64,000 nt of DNA. Source: Chloroflexota bacterium (lineage in GTDB: Bacteria > Chloroflexota > Dehalococcoidia > Dehalococcoidales > JACQON01). Below the pieces are notes generated by a model. That model had not been told where the DNA came from. It made no database searches and saw only the letters and a list, made by a program, of their open reading frames with translations. This document shows positions 57,805 to 64,000 of the stretch, piece by piece (the first letter of the stretch is position 1; each line of letters starts with the position of its first letter). Made by a program: the position numbers and the translations under genes. Location of the stretch: NCBI GenBank assembly GCA_016202545.1, contig JACQON010000018.1, forward strand, positions 1-64,000, written 5' to 3'.

Positions 57805-58161
57805 TCAGCTCTGGCGGAGCTTTACCTCATAGGAGCCGAAGACGAAGTCCAGGTCATCCTGCAAAGCGGCCACCTTTGTCGCCGGGGAAAGCTCATCATT
57901 GATGTCGAGCATTAGCCTGGTCTCGCCTCTGGCTGAACCGACGATATGTGCCCTGACGCACTCTTTCCCCGCCTTGCCTCTATCATCAGGAACTCTGAAT
58001 GTCAGCGTGCCGCGTGAGATAAACGATGACGAGTCTTCAGGCATGGAGTACGTTTCCAGCTTGGACTCGCTGACGACCATCCCCTGCTTGACAACGAAAT
58101 CCCTCACTTCGTCATACAACAGCTCGGGCTGTACCAGTTGATACGTTTTTCTAATCTGCAT
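57805..58161 (-). CDS. Hypothetical protein (118 residues)
   Basis: Not recognised. The protein alternates short strands and helices: YQLVQPELLYDEVRDFVVKQG, SESKLETYSMPED, SRGTLTFRVPDD, CVRAHIVGSARGETRLMLDI, SPATKVAALQDDLDFVFGSYEV. It looks like a compact alpha-beta fold with no clear catalytic residues. I start at ATG 58161 because AGAGGA lies about 8 bases upstream; ATG 58191 has none. Downstream of gdhA on the same strand, 54 bases away. Confidence 0.55.
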   Translation of the reverse strand: MQIRKTYQLVQPELLYDEVRDFVVKQGMVVSESKLETYSMPEDSSSFISRGTLTFRVPDDRGKAGKECVRAHIVGSARGETRLMLDINDELSPATKVAALQDDLDFVFGSYEVKLRQS

Positions 58162-58215
58162 GTTGTCTGTTTCCTCTAACGATACCTTCATTGGCCGCTT
58201 TTGTCAATTTGCGCG

Positions 58216-59496
58216 CTACGGATATATGCCCCTCAGGCACATAGCGACTGTCAGCCGGCGTAGAGCCAGCACATAAGCTGCCACCCTCATGTTTACTTTT
58301 TCACTCTGGCTTATCTCCCAAACTTCCGTAAAAGAATTGGTCATGATTTTTCCCAGATACTCATTCACCTGCGACTCATCCCAGAAGAAACTCTGCAAGC
58401 CTTGTACCCACTCCAGATATGACACTACCACGCCGCCCATGTTGGCCAGTATGTCAGGAACAACAAGTACGCCGTTATCAGAGAGAATCATATCTGCTTC
58501 GGGCGTCGTCGGATTGTTGGCGCCTTCTATGACCACCTTTGTCTTCACTGAAGCAGCGTTGGCCTGATTTAGCTGGCCCCCGAGAGCTGCCGGCACCAGG
58601 ATATCACATGGTACTCCCAAAAGCTCATCATTGGTCACATTTTCGGTATCTTTAAAATCGCATACTGCCCCTGTTTCTCTTTTGTAAGCCAGCAGCTTGT
58701 CCACATTCAGACCGTTCTGGTTGTAAACACCACCCCTGGAGTCGCTTATTGCCACCACGCGACAACCTTCTCTGGCCAGTAACCTGGCCGCCACGGCTCC
58801 CACATTTCCGAAGCCCTGAATAGCAACGGTTGCTTCTCTGGGATTCATACCCAGGTTCTTCGTGGCCAGTAAAGCACTGATGGTACAACCGCGCCCTGTG
58901 GCCTCGAATCTACCCTTGCTGCCGCCTATCTCGATAGGCTTGCCGGTGACAACCGCCGGCACGGAGTGGCCCTTACCCATGCTGTAGGTATCCATTATCC
59001 AGGCCATAACCTGCGGATTGGTGCCTACATCAGGAGCGGGGATATCACATTCAGGACCTATCACGATGCTGATTTCAGCAGTGTAGCGCCTGGTCAACCG
59101 CTCCAGCTCATCTTGGGACATGACCTTCGGGTCACAAATCACGGCTCCCTTGGCACCGCCGAACGGGACATTGGCAACTGCGGTTTTTAGAGTCATCAAA
59201 GCTGCTAAGGCCCTCGTCTCATCCAGGGTGACATCAGGGTGATAACGGATTCCCCCTTTAGCCGGCCCTCTAGTATCGTTATGTAAAACCCTGAAGCCGG
59301 TGAAGATTTTCGCATTCCCATCATCGAATTTAACCGGAAAGTGGACTATCAACTCCCGCTCACATTCATTCAGCTTCAAGCGGCATCTTTCAGGAACGTT
59401 GAGCCTATCACAGACATCATTAATCAGCTTTCTTACGTTGCTGAAAGCTTGCCCATCTCCACTGGCCTCACTGACATTTGGTCGTTGCAGATTCAC
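58216..59496 (-). CDS. gdhA: Glutamate dehydrogenase (Glu/Leu/Phe/Val dehydrogenase family)
   Basis: A 426-residue NAD(P)-dependent glutamate dehydrogenase. Lys80 (GPAKGGIR), Lys104 (MTLKTAVANVPFGGAKG) and catalytic Lys116 (GGAKG) bind and deaminate substrate, with Asp in CDIPAPDVGT near 157. The C-terminal Rossmann domain carries VAIQGFGNVG near 220-229 and an ELLxxPCDILVPAALGGQLN block near 297-315. The start is GTG 59496, 8 bases after AAAGGAG. Oxidative or biosynthetic direction cannot be read from sequence. Upstream is a 697-base repeat-bearing region with a TATAAT-like -10 on the minus strand (59698-59703) near a TTGTC-AAAA-GACAA palindrome. Confidence 0.94.
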   Translation of the reverse strand: MNLQRPNVSEASGDGQAFSNVRKLINDVCDRLNVPERCRLKLNECERELIVHFPVKFDDGNAKIFTGFRVLHNDTRGPAKGGIRYHPDVTLDETRALAALMTLKTAVANVPFGGAKGAVICDPKVMSQDELERLTRRYTAEISIVIGPECDIPAPDVGTNPQVMAWIMDTYSMGKGHSVPAVVTGKPIEIGGSKGRFEATGRGCTISALLATKNLGMNPREATVAIQGFGNVGAVAARLLAREGCRVVAISDSRGGVYNQNGLNVDKLLAYKRETGAVCDFKDTENVTNDELLGVPCDILVPAALGGQLNQANAASVKTKVVIEGANNPTTPEADMILSDNGVLVVPDILANMGGVVVSYLEWVQGLQSFFWDESQVNEYLGKIMTNSFTEVWEISQSEKVNMRVAAYVLALRRLTVAMCLRGIYP

Positions 59497-60124
59497 TGTC
59501 TAACTCCTTTTATGCTCCTTTCGAGGCAACTCGATTTACTCCACTGACTGTGACTGCTGGAGCGCGCAATTTAGTCCTGCTGGAGCGGCCCGTTCACATA
59601 TGTCTGCTGCTAAACAAGGCTTTGGCGGTCAGCGTCTTCGCCTATATCTAGTGCGGTCATCGGCCTTTGTCTGAACTCAACTGGTATCATCGCCGTAATT
59701 ATAGCATACTGTCCTTGTCAAAAGACAATAAGCACTTTGCCTGACGTAATCTCCTCTATTCTAGCCAACTTATCTCCTGTGTTCTCACCCCTTTATCCCC
59801 TTCTCCTGGTCAGGAGAAGGGGAAGAGATTTATGATAGGGGGCGTGCCCCCTATCATTCACTTAATTCCCCCTTCCCGACGGGAAGGGGGACAGGGGTTC
59901 ACCCTGAAGGGGATGGGCGTTCTCGCCTTAGCCAAGCCGAAGATGGCATCCTCGCACGGTGACGATGATGTCCGATAGCAGCTCTATTTGCCTGACGCGA
60001 TACTAGTAGCGGATTGGAACGAACATTTTCATATTTCGTGGTGCAAATAGGCTGGTAGATTGTGAGAGGCGTTAGCGAGAAACAATGACGGCAGAGGCTA
60101 CCAAACGGGTATCAAGTTGCGCCC
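59497..60124. repeat. Long intergenic region with three-hairpin repeat copy D
   Basis: Copy D is at 59785-59922. Hairpin 1 is CCCCTTCTCCTG (59797-59808) with CAGGAGAAGGGG (59811-59822). Hairpin 2 is ATGATAGGGGGC (59832-59843) with GCCCCCTATCAT (59846-59857). Hairpin 3 is CCCCCTTCCC (59868-59877) with GGGAAGGGGG (59881-59890). The tail is GGGGTTCACCCTGAAGG then GGATGGGCGTTC. A TTGTC-AAAA-GACAA palindrome lies at 59715-59728. No gene is supported. Confidence 0.75.
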
Positions 60125-60153
60125 TTGCTGGACATCGAAGGGTATGCTATACT
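60125..60153 (+). promoter_or_regulatory. Promoter of the rpsB operon
   Basis: TTGCTG (60125-60130), exact 17-base spacer, TATACT (60148-60153), about 40 bases before the rpsB start. The extended -10 TATGC precedes the hexamer. Confidence 0.6.
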
Positions 60154-60193
60154 GTTTAGCTAGTAATCAGCATCTAGAAAGGGAGTCGAGATT

Positions 60194-60989
60194 TTGCCGG
60201 ATACAACCACAATTAAGCAGCTTTTGGAGGCTGGAGCTCACTTCGGGCACCAGACCAGTCGCTGGCACCCCCGCATGAAGAATTATATCTTCACCAAGCG
60301 GGAGGGAATCCATATCATCGACCTGGAGAAAACCGCCGTCATGCTGGGCAAGGCGTGTGAGGTTGTCAGGCAGATAGTGGCTGAAGGCGGCACCATCATC
60401 TTTGTTGGCACCAAGAAGCAAGCCCAGGAGGCTATAGAACAAGAGGCCAAGCGTTGTGGCATGTATTACGTCAACCAGCGCTGGCTGGGAGGAATGCTGA
60501 CCAACTTCGGCACCATCCAGGCCCGGATAGACCATCTGGTACACCTGGAAGACCAGCAGTCCAGAGGGGAGTTCAGCCGCTTACCCAAGAAAGAAGCCCT
60601 CAAGCTTGAGAAGGAAATCGCACGGCTTAACCGGTATTTGGGAGGCTTCAAGGAGATGACCAGGCTGCCAAGCGCCCTTTTCATCGTTGACCCCACCAAA
60701 GAGAGGATTGCCCTGGCTGAAGCCAAACGTATGCAGATACCGGTAGTTGCCATAGCTGATACCAATTGCAACCCTGACGAGATAGACCATCCTATTCCGG
60801 CCAATGACGATGCCATAAGGGCCATCAGGTTGATATGCAGCAAGATTGCTGATGCGGTTATTGAAGGCAAAGCCAGTTTGACCGCAGGTCTAGCCGAGAC
60901 GGAGAAGAAAGATGGTGCGGAGAGCAAGCCCGGGGAAATCGGGGACGCGGTGATTTTTACGCCTGAAGATGAATACCATGAGGTAAAAA

Positions 60990-60997
<8 letters not shown>
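60194..60997 (+). CDS. rpsB: 30S ribosomal protein uS2
   Basis: A 267-residue uS2. [41 protein letters not shown] near 7-48, [36 protein letters not shown] near 73-108, and [31 protein letters not shown] near 183-213 are universal blocks. The acidic C-terminal tail after 225 is longer than in many species. It starts at TTG 60194 (leaving the normal [15 protein letters not shown]-terminus) after GGGAGTCGAG. It overlaps the EF-Ts gene by 8 bases. Confidence 0.97.
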
Positions 60998-62783
<1,786 letters not shown>

Positions 62784-62831
62784 GTCAGATTGGCCCTCTG
62801 CCCCAGGCCATGACAACAGCCACTTCATCCT

Positions 62832-63530
62832 ATGAAACAATCCAATCGCTTTCCTAGCCATGTAGCCATTATCATGGACGGTAACCGCAGGTGGGCAGAA
62901 CGGCAAGGCCTGTCCACTACCGAGGGGCACCGGGCGGGAATAGAAAATATGCGCCGGGTACTGGAGCACCTGAGCAACCGCGGGTTGAAGTACCTCACGG
63001 TCTACGCCTTCTCCACCGAGAACTGGCAGCGCAATAATAGGGAAGTCCAGGGACTGCTCGGTCTCCTGGAAGAAATGATAGACGAAGAGGTAGCCGAGCT
63101 TCACAGGAGAGGCGCCAGGATCCGCCATATTGGACGGCTTGAAGGACTACCTCCGGCTATCCAGGAAGCACTAAAAAGAGGGGTAGAGCTGACAAGCAGT
63201 AATGCCGGAACGACCGTCAGTTTCGCCTTCAACTACGGGGCACGCACTGAGATTCTGGATGCAGTCCGCCGCATTGTGGCTGATGGCCTCCCACCTCAAG
63301 ATATAGATGAGAAACTGTTCAACAGCTACCTGTATACCGCCGATTTGCCTGACGTTGACCTGGTTATCCGCACCGGCGGCGAAGTTCGCCTGAGCAATTT
63401 CCTGATGTGGCAGGCGGCTTACAGTGAATATTACTTCACCAATGCCCTGTGGCCCGACTTCGATAAGGAAGAGATTGATAAAGCTCTTCTCTCCTACAGC
63501 CAGAGGGAGAGACGTTTCGGCGGGGATTAG
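62832..63530 (+). CDS. uppS: Isoprenyl transferase (undecaprenyl diphosphate synthase)
   Basis: A 232-residue cis-prenyltransferase making the lipid carrier for peptidoglycan. Catalytic Asp16 in HVAIIMDGNRRWAERQG, GHRAGIEN near 35, TVYAFSTENWQR near 57, and the terminal substrate motif RTGGEVRLSNFLMWQAAYSEYYF near 180-202 match UppS. Follows frr with a 48-base gap and leads to cdsA, the standard cell-envelope continuation of this operon. Confidence 0.96.
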   Translation: MKQSNRFPSHVAIIMDGNRRWAERQGLSTTEGHRAGIENMRRVLEHLSNRGLKYLTVYAFSTENWQRNNREVQGLLGLLEEMIDEEVAELHRRGARIRHIGRLEGLPPAIQEALKRGVELTSSNAGTTVSFAFNYGARTEILDAVRRIVADGLPPQDIDEKLFNSYLYTADLPDVDLVIRTGGEVRLSNFLMWQAAYSEYYFTNALWPDFDKEEIDKALLSYSQRERRFGGD

Positions 63531-63633
63531 CATTGGTCACCGCTGGTCGCCTCCGGCCGTTTTTCTCCCCATCCCCCCCTTCAGGTGATGGAGTACCACG
63601 CGAGAGCCCTTACTTCAGGACCGGTATCCAGGT

Positions 63634-64000
63634 ATGCTCAGGCAACGGCTGATAACTGCGCTCACGGTCTTCCCCATCCTGGTGGCTGCCGTCTGGTTTG
63701 ACCGGCCACTGCCCTGGTTTACGGTGCTAGTGGCTGGATGGGGCCTCATGGCGGTCTTTGAGTTCTATAGGGTGGCGGCTGTGCCCAGGGCACTCGCCGG
63801 CCTCGGGCTGGTCTTGAGCTTGCTGTTCATCGTTAGCCCCCATTTTGACTACGACTTCTTCCTCCCGTCGCTGCTGACACTGGCGGTGGTGCTGCCCCTG
63901 GTTTCGCTCCTGGCATTGCGTCACAAGGAAGGAGCTTTCGCCGGCTGGGCCTGGATGGCGGCCGGAATTCTCTATCTCGGCTGGATGCTGAGCCATCTGA
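63634..64000 (+). CDS. cdsA: Phosphatidate cytidylyltransferase CdsA, 5' part only
   Basis: Open frame of 122 codons from ATG 63634 running off the window end, with no stop. MLRQRLITALTVFPILVAAVWFDRPLPWFTVLVAGWGLMAVFEFYRV shows the start of a polytopic membrane enzyme with repeated hydrophobic helices; CdsA typically begins LKxRxITALxxxPxxLxxxxxG. It follows uppS, exactly where cdsA lies in many bacteria. The catalytic C-terminal signature is beyond the window. Makes CDP-diacylglycerol. Confidence 0.85.
   Translation, partial: MLRQRLITALTVFPILVAAVWFDRPLPWFTVLVAGWGLMAVFEFYRVAAVPRALAGLGLVLSLLFIVSPHFDYDFFLPSLLTLAVVLPLVSLLALRHKEGAFAGWAWMAAGILYLGWMLSHL

Overview
The window looks like a chromosomal stretch of an anaerobic Chloroflexota bacterium, most likely of the Dehalococcoidia type. 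This is inferred from gene content, not from a marker-gene search. The supporting points are a very short EF-Ts, the rpsB-tsf-pyrH-frr-uppS-cdsA order, CoA-ester and methylmalonyl-CoA metabolism, a tungstate transporter, a nitrogenase-like operon, and no respiratory oxygen enzymes.

Layout. 0-3.4 kb: the end of a branched-chain amino-acid ABC operon (livG, livF), then a uracil-DNA glycosylase-like gene and a flavin disulfide reductase. 3.7-8.1 kb: a complete glycine-betaine/osmoprotectant ABC operon with a DUF427 gene at its end. 8.5-10.4 kb: rtcB plus archease (RNA ligation). 10.4-13.8 kb: a repeat-rich zone with a decayed rubrerythrin, an orphan response regulator and a secreted metallopeptidase. 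13.8-19.3 kb: a full oligopeptide/nickel-type ABC operon. 19.4-22.3 kb: lepA-hemW. 22.5-25.3 kb: a tRNA-Val(CAC) gene followed by an AT-rich island bounded by partial copies of the tRNA 3' end and carrying small orphan genes. 25.4-33.2 kb: a long minus-strand run for methylmalonyl-CoA conversion and a beta-oxidation-like set (SDR, 3-hydroxyacyl-CoA dehydrogenase, class III CoA-transferase, enoyl-CoA hydratase). 33.4-36.3 kb: a Moco/tungsten-cofactor-type leader with its own terminator, followed by tupABC. 38.3-43.1 kb: a nitrogenase-like operon (NifH-, NifD- and NifK-like) with a convergent, compact NifB; no NifE or NifN is present. 43.4-57.8 kb: transporters (two tandem DMT exporters, three MFS proteins, one ArsB/DASS carrier), UbiD, alpha-glucan phosphorylase, a cupin and an Lrp regulator. 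58.2-64 kb: glutamate dehydrogenase, then the translation/cell-envelope operon, cut by the window end inside cdsA.

The most interesting item is the HDK+B cluster. All six P-cluster-type cysteines are kept, a cysteine aligns with the FeMo-co-binding Cys275 of NifD, and methionine sits where NifD has His442. Together with a dedicated NifB this predicts a nitrogenase-like reductase with a NifB-derived cofactor rather than a true nitrogenase or a chlorophyllide/F430-type reductase. The second interesting layer is intergenic. A family of three-hairpin repeats occurs in four places with compensatory stem changes. One copy is interrupted by a different palindromic element flanked by a 9-bp direct duplication whose removal restores the hairpin.
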